64,000 nt of DNA, taken from assembly GCA_958408685.1 (NCBI GenBank), contig CATYLC010000011.1, forward strand, positions 4,005 through 68,004, read 5' to 3'. The notes under the pieces are model-generated. The model saw only the letters and a program-made list of their open reading frames with translations, ran no database searches and was not told the DNA's origin. The position numbers and the translations under genes were made by a program. Positions 1 to 9,349 of this stretch are shown here, piece after piece (the first letter of the stretch is position 1; each line of letters begins with the position of its first letter). The stretch is from an uncultured Collinsella sp. (GTDB lineage: Bacteria; Actinomycetota; Coriobacteriia; Coriobacteriales; Coriobacteriaceae).

Positions 1-618
1 AACGAGGGGCAGGTCGCCGGTCTGGGCCTTGATCTCGCCCAGACGCTCGAAGGAAAGGCCAGCCCAGTCGGCGGGATAGACGCCGTGGATGTTGCCGATG
101 CCGCAGGCGAGGAAGTCGACGCCCAGGTCAGCAATCTGCTTGCACTCAGCAGGATCAGCGAGCTCGCCGCTGGAGGTCACGCCGTCCTCGGTGCCGCCGA
201 TGCCGCCGACCTCGGCCTCGATGGACATGCCCTTGGAGTGGGCAAGCTCAACGAGCTCCTTGGTGCGGTCGAGGTTAAGCTGGAAGGTCTCCTCGTGAGA
301 GCCGTCATACATGATGGACGTGAAGCCGGCCTCGATGCACTTGAAGCAGTCCTCGTAAGAACCGTGATCGAGGTGAAGGGCGACGGGAACGGTAACGCCC
401 GTGGCCTCGACGGCAGCCTTGACCATGTCGGCGCAGACCTTGAAACCGCCCATCCACTTAGCGGCACCAGCGGTGCACTGAAGGATCAGCGGAGACTTGG
501 CCTCCTCGGCGGCCTGGAGAATAGCCAGGGTCCACTCGAGGTTGTTGGTGTTGAAGGCACCGAGACCGTACTTGCCGGCCTCGGCCTTCTTGAGCATGTC
601 TGCTGCGTTGACGAGCAT
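1..618 (-). CDS. fba: Fructose-bisphosphate aldolase class II, 3' end beyond window
   Basis: Class II (metal-dependent) aldolase of glycolysis and gluconeogenesis, cleaving fructose 1,6-bisphosphate into two triose phosphates. The translated N-terminal 206 residues start MLVNAADMLKKAEAGKYG and contain GAFNTNN, the zinc-site stretch HLDHG, YDGSHE, and the EVGGIGG region typical of the FbaA/GatY family. The reading frame is open to the first base of the window, so roughly a third of a usual 285-310-residue protein is missing on the left. The ATG at 616-618 is preceded by CAGGAGG (627-633), a strong ribosome site. The fold family also includes tagatose- and sulfofructose-type aldolases, but the sequence reads as standard FBA. 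Confidence 0.92.
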   Translation of the reverse strand, partial: MLVNAADMLKKAEAGKYGLGAFNTNNLEWTLAILQAAEEAKSPLILQCTAGAAKWMGGFKVCADMVKAAVEATGVTVPVALHLDHGSYEDCFKCIEAGFTSIMYDGSHEETFQLNLDRTKELVELAHSKGMSIEAEVGGIGGTEDGVTSSGELADPAECKQIADLGVDFLACGIGNIHGVYPADWAGLSFERLGEIKAQTGDLPLV

Positions 619-812
619 AAAAGAAACCTCCTGTAAGGTTGCTCCGATAACGCCTGTGATTTTACCACGGCGCACCCGAGCATAAACGTTCGTTTGTTCA
701 CGAATATCGTCCAAACAGACTTTTTTGACCGTTTGCCCTACGAAATTGACCCGTTGGGGAAAAATAGCTTGACGTTTGGACGCTTCTCGTGCTTCAGAAG
801 CTGACTCTAAAG

Positions 813-1496
813 CTACACCTGCATGAAAGGGTTCTGCATGAGCTCGCGTGCCATGGTGGTCGAATCGCCATGCCCGGTTAGGCAAACGGTATCGGGCGGG
901 AGAAGCCGGGCGAGCTTGGAGAGCGAGCGCAGAATCGCCGCCTCGTCTCCTCCAGAAAGATCGGTGCGGCCGTGCCCACCCGGAAACAGGGTGTCGCCCA
1001 CAAAGGCAATGTTCCCCTGCTCGGTGGCAGCAAACAAGACGATTCCGCCCGGCGTATGCCCTGGTGTCTCGATCACCTGCAGGCAGATATCGCCCACCTC
1101 GAGAGTATCGCCCTCGGCGAGCAGGCGCGTCGGCTCCCCGGGGTCGGGCGTCTCAATGCCCCACATAGCTCGCTGTTCCTCGATGTTCGCATGCGGCACC
1201 GCCACATCCTTAGCACACAGCTCATACTGACAGCCCTCGCCAACGGTGGTTCGCACGCCGGCAACACCACCAACATGATCGGCATGGCCGTGAGTGCATA
1301 CGGCGCCAAGCATGCGTACGCCGGGATGCTTGGCTCGAATATGCTCTACCAAGCGCTCGCCTTCCCATGCGGGGTCGATAATCACGCACTCATTGTCCGA
1401 AATAACAGCATAGCTATTGGTCTGAATGGGACCATTTACGAGCGTCTCGATCTCGACCGATCCCTTGGGAGTTACATCCAAGGACACAGCACTCAT
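813..1496 (-). CDS. MBL-fold metallohydrolase, glyoxalase II-like
   Basis: A 227-residue metallo-beta-lactamase fold hydrolase. The metal-binding motif THGHADHVGG is near residue 88, followed by TPGHTPGG, GDTLFPGGHGRTDL and a C-terminal TGHGD, the full set of ligands for two metals in the hydroxyacylglutathione hydrolase-like branch. The likely role is hydrolysis of a thioester or similar small substrate in the cytoplasm; the actual substrate cannot be read from sequence. The ATG has GGAGAGGG just upstream. It lies 84 bases after the (p)ppGpp synthetase gene on the same strand, as the third gene of a recJQ-relA-MBL run, although a perfect hairpin sits between the two. Confidence 0.88.
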   Translation of the reverse strand: MSAVSLDVTPKGSVEIETLVNGPIQTNSYAVISDNECVIIDPAWEGERLVEHIRAKHPGVRMLGAVCTHGHADHVGGVAGVRTTVGEGCQYELCAKDVAVPHANIEEQRAMWGIETPDPGEPTRLLAEGDTLEVGDICLQVIETPGHTPGGIVLFAATEQGNIAFVGDTLFPGGHGRTDLSGGDEAAILRSLSKLARLLPPDTVCLTGHGDSTTMARELMQNPFMQV

Positions 1497-1517
1497 GTCC
1501 CTCTCCTCTCTATAGAA

Positions 1518-1543
1518 CTCGAGGCATCGAACGATGCCTCGAG
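1518..1543 (-). terminator. Perfect hairpin between (p)ppGpp synthetase and MBL genes
   Basis: CTCGAGGCATCG and its exact complement face each other across two bases (12-bp arms). There is no T run on either side, so it may act as an RNA-processing or attenuation structure rather than a classical terminator. Confidence 0.4.
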
Positions 1544-1580
1544 TGTAGCGAATATCGATAATGTGGCACGTTCGTCGCGA

Positions 1581-3941
1581 CTAAACGCGGCGCTTAAGCT
1601 GGGCTCCACCCTCGCCGGGCATCAGGCGGCGCGCGTCGTAGACCGAGTCAACGCTGCTGATAGAGGCCAGCAGCGGATCCAGACCACTCGCGTCCGAGAT
1701 CTCGACCATAAAGCGCAAGGTTGCAATACCCTCGCGGTTAGTCGACGTGGCGGCAGAAAGGATATTGCCGCCCGCATCGCCAATGGCAATGGTGACATCC
1801 TTGAGCAGCCCCATGCGGTCCAGGCACTCGACCACGATCTCGACCTGGAAGAGGGTGTCGGCAGCGCCGTCCCACTCCACTTCGATCATGCGCTCGGGAT
1901 GCTCCATAAGGCCCTTGACGTTGGGGCAGTTGGCGCGATGCACCGAAACGCCACGGCCGCGCGTGATGAAGCCGACGATATCGTCGCCTGTCACGGGATT
2001 GCAGCAATGCGCCAGACGGACCAGCAGTCCGCTGTTGCTCTCGCCCTTGACGATAATGCCGTTGCTGGCGCTCTTGCCACGCTTTTGCGGCTTGCGGTTG
2101 GAGCCGCGGGCCGGCTGTTTCACGACCTCGGCGATAGCCTCGGCCTTGGTGACCTGTTCCTCGGGCTTGGGGTCCAAGATTTGCTCGACCTTGTTACCCA
2201 CAGCGCGCGGGGCAACCTTGCCGGCGCCGACGGCGGCAAACAGGTCCTCGAGCTGCTTGTAGTTAAACTGCTCCGCCACGGCGTTGAGCGCACGCGTGGA
2301 TCGTGGCGTAGAGATGCCATACCCGCGCTTGCGCAGGTCCTTGGCCAGTATATCGCGGCCGGCCGCAGCGTCATCGTCTTTGGTTGCAGCGGCAAAATAG
2401 CGGCGGATCTTTGACTTAGCCGAAGGTGTCTTGACGATCTTGAGCCAATCACGCGACGGCTTGGAACTCTTGTTGGTCAGGATTTCAACGCGGTCGCCCG
2501 TCTTGATCTCGTGCGTGAGCGGGGCCACCGCACCGTTGATCTTAGCGCCGACGCAGTGGTTGCCCACCTCGGTGTGAACGGCGTAGGCAAAGTCGAGCGG
2601 CGTGGAGCCGGCACGAAGCGCCATGACCTCGCCCTTGGGCGTAAAGACGAAGATCTCCTGGTCGAACAGATCGACCTTCAGCGAGTGCAGGTATTCCTTG
2701 GCGTCCGTAATCTCGTCAGAAGCCGCCCAATCGAGCGAATGTTTGAGCCAGTTAATCTGGTCGTCCAGACGCTGGGCATCATTGGTCTTAGACGCAGATG
2801 ATCCGCCCGACTTCTTATAGAGCCAGTGGGCGGCAATGCCGTACTCGGCCTGCTCATGCATCTCGTAGGTTCGAATCTGAATCTCGAGCGGGCGGGCCGT
2901 GGGGCCGATAACCGTCGTATGGAGCGACTGGTAGTTATTGACCTTGGGCATGGCGATATAGTCTTTAAAGCGACCGGGCATGGGGTGCCATAGTGTGTGC
3001 ACCGCGCCAAGCGTGGAGTAGCAATCGCGCACCGAATGGGTGATGACGCGCAGCGCCACCAGGTCGTAAATCTCGGAGAACTCCTTACCCTTGCGCTTCA
3101 TCTTTTGGTAGATGGACCAATAGTGTTTGGAGCGGCCATTAATCTGGAAGCCCTCCAGGCCAATGCGGTTGAGCTCGTCGGTGAGCGTCTTGATGGTCTC
3201 GGCCAGATAGCGCTCGCGAACCTCGCGCGACTCAGCCACCATACGCGCGATGCGCTGGTAGGCATCGGGCTCCAGGTAGAAGAAGGACAGGTCCTCGAGC
3301 TCCCATTTAATCGAGCTCATGCCCAGACGGTCGGCCAGGGGCGCATACACGTCCATGGTCTCGCGAGCCTTAAACAGGCGACGGTCCTCGCGAAGGGCCG
3401 CAAGGGTGCGCATGTTGTGCAGACGGTCGGCAAGCTTAACGATAATGACGCGGATGTCCTTGGACATGGCGAGGAACATCTTGCGCAGCGTAAGCGCCTG
3501 CTTCTCGTCCATGCTATCGACTTCGATGTTGGTAAGCTTGGTCACGCCATCGACGAGCTCGGCCACCGTATCGCCAAACAGGCTTGACACATCGGCAAGC
3601 GAGGTCTCGGTATCCTCGACGGTATCGTGCAGCAGCGCGGCGCACACCACATCGCAGTCCATCTTGAGATCGGCCAAAATGATGGCCACCTCGACGGGAT
3701 GGTTAATGTACATCTCGCCCGAGCGGCGCTTTTGGTTGCAGTGCTTCTCGGCAGCAAAGCAATAGGCCTGCTCCACCTTAGAGAAGTCGTCCTCATTCAT
3801 ATATTTGAGGCACAGGCGCTCCAGCTTGTCGTAGCTGTCCGCCATAATCTCGGGTGGCAGCTCATCGGCATGCTTATAGTGCTCCATCTCCGAAAAAGGC
3901 TGGAGGGTGGAATCATGGGCGGTACGGGCTGCGGCATCCAT
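1581..3941 (-). CDS. rel: Bifunctional (p)ppGpp synthetase/hydrolase (RelA/SpoT family)
   Basis: Makes and degrades the stringent-response alarmone (p)ppGpp. The 786 residues carry all expected domains in order: HD hydrolase (HD pair at 105-106 in ALLHDTVEDT), synthetase with the RFKDYIAMPK and NYQSLHT stretches and HEQAEYGIAAHW, a TGS domain beginning EIFVFTPKGEV, a zinc-finger-like stretch with HCCNPV, and a C-terminal ACT domain. The intact HD motif and the synthetase motifs argue for a bifunctional Rel enzyme as in most Gram-positives. The ATG has AAGGGGA seven bases upstream and lies 15 bases after the RecJ-RecQ fusion gene, so the two are almost certainly cotranscribed. Confidence 0.96.
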   Translation of the reverse strand: MDAAARTAHDSTLQPFSEMEHYKHADELPPEIMADSYDKLERLCLKYMNEDDFSKVEQAYCFAAEKHCNQKRRSGEMYINHPVEVAIILADLKMDCDVVCAALLHDTVEDTETSLADVSSLFGDTVAELVDGVTKLTNIEVDSMDEKQALTLRKMFLAMSKDIRVIIVKLADRLHNMRTLAALREDRRLFKARETMDVYAPLADRLGMSSIKWELEDLSFFYLEPDAYQRIARMVAESREVRERYLAETIKTLTDELNRIGLEGFQINGRSKHYWSIYQKMKRKGKEFSEIYDLVALRVITHSVRDCYSTLGAVHTLWHPMPGRFKDYIAMPKVNNYQSLHTTVIGPTARPLEIQIRTYEMHEQAEYGIAAHWLYKKSGGSSASKTNDAQRLDDQINWLKHSLDWAASDEITDAKEYLHSLKVDLFDQEIFVFTPKGEVMALRAGSTPLDFAYAVHTEVGNHCVGAKINGAVAPLTHEIKTGDRVEILTNKSSKPSRDWLKIVKTPSAKSKIRRYFAAATKDDDAAAGRDILAKDLRKRGYGISTPRSTRALNAVAEQFNYKQLEDLFAAVGAGKVAPRAVGNKVEQILDPKPEEQVTKAEAIAEVVKQPARGSNRKPQKRGKSASNGIIVKGESNSGLLVRLAHCCNPVTGDDIVGFITRGRGVSVHRANCPNVKGLMEHPERMIEVEWDGAADTLFQVEIVVECLDRMGLLKDVTIAIGDAGGNILSAATSTNREGIATLRFMVEISDASGLDPLLASISSVDSVYDARRLMPGEGGAQLKRRV

Positions 3942-3956
3942 CGAGGTCCCCTTCCC

Positions 3957-6900
3957 CTAGGCCCGCGGTACGATCGGGCGGTTAACTTTGGCTAGCATAT
4001 CAGAAGCGCACGAATCGAGCGCCCAACTCCGGAAAGCCGAGAACTCCATGCGCGAGCGCAAGCCCTCCAAATAGCGAATTGACCTGCTCAATTGCACGCG
4101 GCCGGGGTTTTCGGCCATCGCGATGCGACGGGTGTCGTCAAACCCCGAAACGCGACAGAAACCAAGCTCTTCGAAGATTCCCAGGCCACTTTCCACCGAG
4201 CGCTCGTCGACCGGCGTGCGAGCATCGATGGCAAGGCACATCTGCGCGATGTCGATATCGCTCGCGCTAAAGGAATCGTCCCCAGTCTTGCCGCGGTTGG
4301 AGCGCCACATGGTCTGCAACGCGCGATAGAGCGTGACGAGCTCGTCGCGCTCGGGCGCGTAGCAGTCGAGCAGGCGCTCGTTAATGCGAGCGTCACGCGA
4401 CGAATAGAGCAGGTGAATCACGGCAGGTTGGCCGTCGCGACCGGCGCGTCCGCTCATCTGGTTGAACTCGATGGCGCCAAACGGCATGTGGTAGAGCACG
4501 ACATGGCGGATATCGGGCAGGTTGACGCCCTCACCAAAGGCAGAGGTCGAAACGATGCAGCTGAGGCTTCCGTCACGAAACGCCTCCTCTACGCGATGGC
4601 GGTCGGCGCGCGTAAGGCCTGCGTTATAGAACGCGATGCGGGTCGCGCAATCGGGTACCCGTTTGCGCAGCGTCTTAGCAAGCGCCACGGACTGGTCGCG
4701 CGAGTTGACGTAGATGACAGTCTTCTCCCCCGTCGCCACGATTGACACCAGGCGGTTTTCGCGGCTCGCAAGATCGCGATCGTCCTCGAGCTGCAAGTTC
4801 TCGCGCACCGTCTCGTCGACCACCGTACGGGTAATCGGTAGCACGCGGGCGAGCTCCGCAACGACCGGAGCCGTTGCGGTGGCAGTCGTGGCCAGAACGA
4901 CCGGGTCGCCCAAGGCCTTGAGGATATCGGGCATGTCGAGATAGGCGCTGCGGTCGCCGCCCTTGGCAAGACCGGCATGATGCGCCTCATCGATAACGAC
5001 AAAACCGATGCGCCCCGAACGCGCAAAGCGGTCGCGGTGAATGGACAGGAACTCGGGCGTCGTGAGCACGATGCCGGTGCGGCCCGAAGCCAAGCCGGCA
5101 AACACGTCATCGCGCGCTGCCTCCACGGTCTCGCCGGTCAGCACGCCGACGCCAATGCCAAGCGCGGCCATCGTCGACGAGAGGTGATAGGCCTGGTCGG
5201 CAACGAGCGCGCGCAGCGGATAGACAAAGATGCTCGCACGCCCGCGAAGGACCGCCTCGCGCGCGGCATGCACATGGAAGATAAGAGACTTGCCGCGCCC
5301 CGTTCCCATAACGGCCAGAACACTTTGGTGATCGGCCAGGGCATCGAGCGCCTCGGCCTGCGCGCGGTGCGGCTGGTTCGAGCCGATAAAGCTATGGATA
5401 AGCGAGCGCGTCAGCTCGGTATAGGAAAGCTGGGCGAGCGTTTGGCGCTTGCGGGACTCCAGACGAAGACCGGCGTCCGCAGGCTCCACGCCGCGGCGAA
5501 GCTCACATGCCGGGTCGTCAACGCTGGGCGCCGTGGTATCGCGGACCAAGACATCCTTGATCATAAGCTTGGGCTTTACACGTCCCTGCCAATGCTCGGC
5601 CACGGCCTCGAACACCAAGTCGACGGCGCTATCGCAATTGATGAGCTTATCGATCTGCGGCACGCGGAACATAATGGCCGGCACACTCGCGGCGCCATCG
5701 GTCGCCACGAAGCGCATGTGCTCGCCAGTTTTGCCCACCACGGCGCGATCGCACATTGTCACGCCCTCGGCCGCCAACAGCGGCACCTTGTTGCCCTGGC
5801 CAAACGGCTCAAGACGGGAGATCTGCTCGATAGTCTCGATATTTAGCTCGGAGAGGTCAACGGTGGCGGCAACCTCGTCAGTGTCCTCAAAGTCCTCGGC
5901 GGGAAGCTCCGATAGCACGGCGGAAAGGCGACGACGGAACTCGTCGAGCTTGGACGCCTCGATGGTCACGCCCACCGCACCGGCATGCCCGCCGCGACGA
6001 ATCAGCAGATCGGAGCAACGCTCGACGGCGTCGAACAGGTTGACCTTGCCCACCGAGCGACCCGAACCGCGAGCAATACCGTCTTCGATCGAGAACAGCA
6101 GCGCCGGCACGTGATAACGGTTGGTCAGGCGGCTTGCCACGATGCCCTTGACGCCCTCGTGCCAGCCCTCGCCACCCACGACGATTGCGCGCCCACCGTC
6201 ATAAGTCTCCTCGACTTTCGCCATGGCATCGCGCGTAAGCTCGGCCTCGATCTCGCGGCGTTGGCGATTGATTTCCTCGAGCTCGGCTGCCAGTGCACTT
6301 GCTTCAAGAGGATCACGGGCAAGCAGCAGGTCGAGCGCCAGCTTGGGATCAGCCATGCGGCCGGCAGCGTTCAGACGAGGGATGAGCGAAAACGACAGGC
6401 CGTCGGCCGTAATGGTAGAAAGGTCGGCCTTGGCAAGTGCGGCAAGCGCGATATAGCCGGGACGGGCCGTCACGCGCATCTGCTGGATGCCCTCGGCGAC
6501 CAGTGCGCGATTCTCGGGCGTGAGCGGCATCATGTCGGACACGGTGCCCAGCGCCGCAACCTCGATCAGCGAACGCCAATACGACGGTTTGCCCAGACGC
6601 TCGCCCAGGACCTGCACCAGCTTGAGTGCCACGCCGGCACCGGCAAGCTCGCGCGAGGGACCCTCGTCCTCGAGTTTAGGGTCGGTCAGGGGCACGCCCT
6701 GCGGTACCTGGTCGGAGGGTTCGTGGTGGTCCGTGACCACCAATTCGATCCCCAGGCTCTCCAGATAGGAGACTTCTTCCTTGGCGGCAATGCCGTTATC
6801 GACGGTCACGATCAGCTGGGGGCGAGCGAGCTCGTTAACGCGGTCGAGCGCCGCTCGCGAAAGACCGTAGCCCTCGTCAAAGCGATGCGGAATAAACGGC

Positions 6901-7244
6901 GTGACATCGGCGCCAAACGTGCGCAGCGCCTCGGTCAACAGGCAGGTCGACGTAATGCCGTCAACGTCAAAATCGCCAAAGACCGCGATGCGCTCGTGGC
7001 TGCGAATAGCACGCTCGACGCGGTCGGCGACGACCGACATGCCCGGGATAATGAGTGGGTCGGCCCAGTCGCGATCGAGCGAAGGCGTCAAAAACAGCTG
7101 GCCTTCTTCGATGGATGTAATGCCGTGCGCAACCATAATGCGCGCCACCAGCCCGGGTATGCCCAGGCCAGCCGAAAGCTCCTTTTCGAGCTCGGGGTTT
7201 TGCTGAGCGACCGCCCAGCGATGCGTCGTCTTAAGCGATGACAT
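3957..7244 (-). CDS. recJ: RecJ exonuclease fused to a RecQ-like DEAH helicase
   Basis: A 1095-residue fusion. The N-terminal part is RecJ, the 5'-3' single-strand DNA exonuclease: DFDVDG (91-96), VVTDHHEP near 155, RLNAAGR, and GGHAGA of the DHHA1 domain, followed by an OB-like region. The C-terminal part is an SF2 helicase: Walker A MGTGRGKS near 645, VIDEAHHAG near 749, TTATAT motif III, and QMSGRAGRDGQ motif VI, resembling RecQ. An unwinding and a digesting activity in one chain would suit end resection in recombinational repair. Start: the ATG at 7242-7244 has GGGGGTGGG upstream; a GTG at 7287-7289 is in frame but has no ribosome site. The stop is 15 bases before the (p)ppGpp synthetase ATG. 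Confidence 0.9.
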   Translation of the reverse strand: MSSLKTTHRWAVAQQNPELEKELSAGLGIPGLVARIMVAHGITSIEEGQLFLTPSLDRDWADPLIIPGMSVVADRVERAIRSHERIAVFGDFDVDGITSTCLLTEALRTFGADVTPFIPHRFDEGYGLSRAALDRVNELARPQLIVTVDNGIAAKEEVSYLESLGIELVVTDHHEPSDQVPQGVPLTDPKLEDEGPSRELAGAGVALKLVQVLGERLGKPSYWRSLIEVAALGTVSDMMPLTPENRALVAEGIQQMRVTARPGYIALAALAKADLSTITADGLSFSLIPRLNAAGRMADPKLALDLLLARDPLEASALAAELEEINRQRREIEAELTRDAMAKVEETYDGGRAIVVGGEGWHEGVKGIVASRLTNRYHVPALLFSIEDGIARGSGRSVGKVNLFDAVERCSDLLIRRGGHAGAVGVTIEASKLDEFRRRLSAVLSELPAEDFEDTDEVAATVDLSELNIETIEQISRLEPFGQGNKVPLLAAEGVTMCDRAVVGKTGEHMRFVATDGAASVPAIMFRVPQIDKLINCDSAVDLVFEAVAEHWQGRVKPKLMIKDVLVRDTTAPSVDDPACELRRGVEPADAGLRLESRKRQTLAQLSYTELTRSLIHSFIGSNQPHRAQAEALDALADHQSVLAVMGTGRGKSLIFHVHAAREAVLRGRASIFVYPLRALVADQAYHLSSTMAALGIGVGVLTGETVEAARDDVFAGLASGRTGIVLTTPEFLSIHRDRFARSGRIGFVVIDEAHHAGLAKGGDRSAYLDMPDILKALGDPVVLATTATATAPVVAELARVLPITRTVVDETVRENLQLEDDRDLASRENRLVSIVATGEKTVIYVNSRDQSVALAKTLRKRVPDCATRIAFYNAGLTRADRHRVEEAFRDGSLSCIVSTSAFGEGVNLPDIRHVVLYHMPFGAIEFNQMSGRAGRDGQPAVIHLLYSSRDARINERLLDCYAPERDELVTLYRALQTMWRSNRGKTGDDSFSASDIDIAQMCLAIDARTPVDERSVESGLGIFEELGFCRVSGFDDTRRIAMAENPGRVQLSRSIRYLEGLRSRMEFSAFRSWALDSCASDMLAKVNRPIVPRA

Positions 7245-7519
7245 AGGCACCCACCCCCGATAGGGGCAGGTCGCCGCGATACCTCTCACGGTTCATAGCG
7301 ATGAGTCCTCTGTGTATGCCCGCTTCGGCAGGCAGATCTGTTGAACGGATTTATTATACCGTGCAGCGCGGACGCACAACGTCCAGCACGCCGTGGTTTC
7401 GATAAACGAGGGCGGTAATAGCCTCGAAATAATCGAGCGTTTCAGCCACACGGACGCGTGCGAGCGTCTAGCATATCCATTCAAAGCGGATTCACGAGCA
7501 AAGGGAGTCACAAGAGCAT

Positions 7520-8518
7520 ATGAAGCAATGGGTTGGACTGGGCAAATTTCTCGCGGGGCATATGCAGGTCATCGTTCCGATTTGCGTGGCGCTCGGCGTG
7601 CTCTTTCCTCAGCAGATTGGCGTACTCAAGCCCATCGTTCCCACCCTGTTTGCCTTTATGACGTTCCAAGGCGCGCTCAGCAACACCTTCCACCAGGTAG
7701 CTGAGGTGTTCCGCCGTCCCCTGCATCTGATTTTGGCGTTATTTGTCTCGGCTGTGATCATCCCCATCGCGGCGTATGCCATGGGCTCACTGTTCTTTGG
7801 CTCCAACCCCAACCTTGTCTGCGGCATCGTGCTCGAGTACAGCGTACCCGTGGCAGTCACTGCCTTTATGTGGATTAGCATGTTCGGCGGCAACGGCCCG
7901 CTCGCGCTCACCATCATCCTGACGTCCTCGGTTATATCGCCCGTAACGATTCCGCTCACGCTCAAGCTCCTGTTGGGCGCCACCGTCGCAATCGATGTGC
8001 CGAGCATGATGCAGGACATGGCCTTTATGATTGCCATCCCCGCCCTGCTCGGCATCGTAATCAACGAACTCACGCGCGGATGGGGACACGAGAAACTCTC
8101 CCCCGCGCTCTCGCCCGCCTGCAAATTTATGATGATGGGCGTCATCGCGTCCAACTCCACCGCCATGAGCGAGTACGTGCTGCACATGAACGCAGTGCGC
8201 CTGGAAGTCGCCCTCTTTATTCTGGTGTTCGCCATCAGCGGTTTTGTCGTGGGCATTCTGATCGCCCGCGCATTGCACCTGCCGTATAACGAGACGACCA
8301 CCATGTGCTTTACCTGCGGCATGCGCAATATCTCTTCGGGCGCCGTCATCGCCACACAGTATTTTCCCGGCGAAGTCGTGTTCCCCGTCATGTGCGGAAC
8401 GCTGTTTCAGCAGGTGCTCGCCTCGCTTATCGGGCATCTCTTTGAGCATCTGACCGGCGAGGAGCGCGCCGCCCAGCGCAAGCGGGTCGAGGCCGGCCGC
8501 GACGCCATGGTACGCTAG
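7520..8518 (+). CDS. Bile acid:sodium symporter family transporter
   Basis: A 332-residue integral membrane protein with nine to ten hydrophobic segments, starting after the GKFLAGHMQ lead. It matches the BASS/BART superfamily (bile acid:Na+ symporters and arsenite exporter relatives); the conserved stretch GMRNISSGAVIA near residue 270 resembles the family's crossover motif. A charged C-terminal tail (EERAAQRKRVEAG) is probably cytoplasmic. The likely substrate is an organic anion taken up with sodium, but this is not resolvable from sequence. It stands alone, divergent from the recJQ operon and convergent with the DUF4931/cutC pair. GGGAG lies 13 bases before the ATG, a rather long spacing. 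Confidence 0.82.
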   Translation: MKQWVGLGKFLAGHMQVIVPICVALGVLFPQQIGVLKPIVPTLFAFMTFQGALSNTFHQVAEVFRRPLHLILALFVSAVIIPIAAYAMGSLFFGSNPNLVCGIVLEYSVPVAVTAFMWISMFGGNGPLALTIILTSSVISPVTIPLTLKLLLGATVAIDVPSMMQDMAFMIAIPALLGIVINELTRGWGHEKLSPALSPACKFMMMGVIASNSTAMSEYVLHMNAVRLEVALFILVFAISGFVVGILIARALHLPYNETTTMCFTCGMRNISSGAVIATQYFPGEVVFPVMCGTLFQQVLASLIGHLFEHLTGEERAAQRKRVEAGRDAMVR

Positions 8519-8548
8519 GCAGCACGCTTTTCGCAGGCGCTCGCCTTA

Positions 8549-9346
8549 CTACGCGAGCGTTTCCAGATGCGCATGCAGACGTTCCGCGTCGATATCAAGC
8601 GTGGTCTCGGCATTGACCTGGGCCAGACGATAACCCACAAAGTAGGGCGATACCACCCAACGTGGCAGCGCCTTGGCAATGGTCCGGCCGTCCATGTGGT
8701 AGAAGAACAAGTTGTACGACTCCGCGCGACCGCCGTGGTGCTCGTGCAGGATATAGCGCAGGGCCACCTGAATCGCATCGGCAAACAGGTCCGCTTCGGC
8801 TTTGTCGCGGGCGTCGTCGCTGGCGGCGATTCCCTGTGGAGCCGAGACGTTGGCCTCAAAGAACCCCATGATCGGTTCGGTTGAGATGTTGACCGAGATT
8901 CTCCCCTGTTGCCAGACATTGATGCCTTCGAAATTGGCGGAAGTCAGCGAAGCATAGCCGTCTTCCTGCTCCAAACCCACAATCTGCATGTGTGGATGGA
9001 CGAGGCTGCCGCCCGAAAGCGGGCCTTTGTTCTTGTACATGAGCACACTGCGGTACTGTTGGGAATCGATCATCTGCTGCCAACAGCCCAGGGCAAACCG
9101 CATCACATGGTGGAGTTCATCCGGCTCATAGGTCACCAGGTCGGCATCGTGATCGGCCGACTCGATCAGCACGGTTTGACGGGTGGCGCGCAGGGTCTTG
9201 AACTTATTCTCGAGCCAAATGCAATCGCCATCACGGCGAATGATGTCGGTGAGCCCTTCTGTATCGCAAAAGGGACACGCGGTGCCGGGGCGGCGGTTGT
9301 CGTCGGGCTTACCGTTCGCCTGCTGAACGTCAAATACCAGCGCCAC
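8549..9346 (-). CDS. DUF4931 protein, galactose-1-phosphate uridylyltransferase-like
   Basis: A 265-residue member of the HIT/GalT superfamily. The nucleotidyl-transfer motif HPHMQI sits near residue 117, and an N-terminal CPFC pair probably belongs to a metal site. It is shorter than true GalT (about 350) and best fits the DUF4931 group, whose substrate is unknown; transfer or hydrolysis of a sugar-1-phosphate nucleotide is the reasonable guess. It starts with GTG, three bases after the cutC stop, with GGAGG inside the cutC end, so translation is probably coupled. No galactose genes are adjacent, so a Leloir role is not supported by context. Confidence 0.78.
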   Translation of the reverse strand: MALVFDVQQANGKPDDNRRPGTACPFCDTEGLTDIIRRDGDCIWLENKFKTLRATRQTVLIESADHDADLVTYEPDELHHVMRFALGCWQQMIDSQQYRSVLMYKNKGPLSGGSLVHPHMQIVGLEQEDGYASLTSANFEGINVWQQGRISVNISTEPIMGFFEANVSAPQGIAASDDARDKAEADLFADAIQVALRYILHEHHGGRAESYNLFFYHMDGRTIAKALPRWVVSPYFVGYRLAQVNAETTLDIDAERLHAHLETLA

Positions 9347-9349
9347 GGG

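Noticed and set aside
972..2414. 480-codon open frame on the plus strand
   Set aside because: It lies antisense to the MBL and (p)ppGpp synthetase genes, which have clear families; it has no ribosome site and reflects GC-rich codon bias.
7293..7511. 72-codon minus-strand frame between the recJQ and transporter genes
   Set aside because: No ribosome site and no conserved pattern; it lies in the promoter region.
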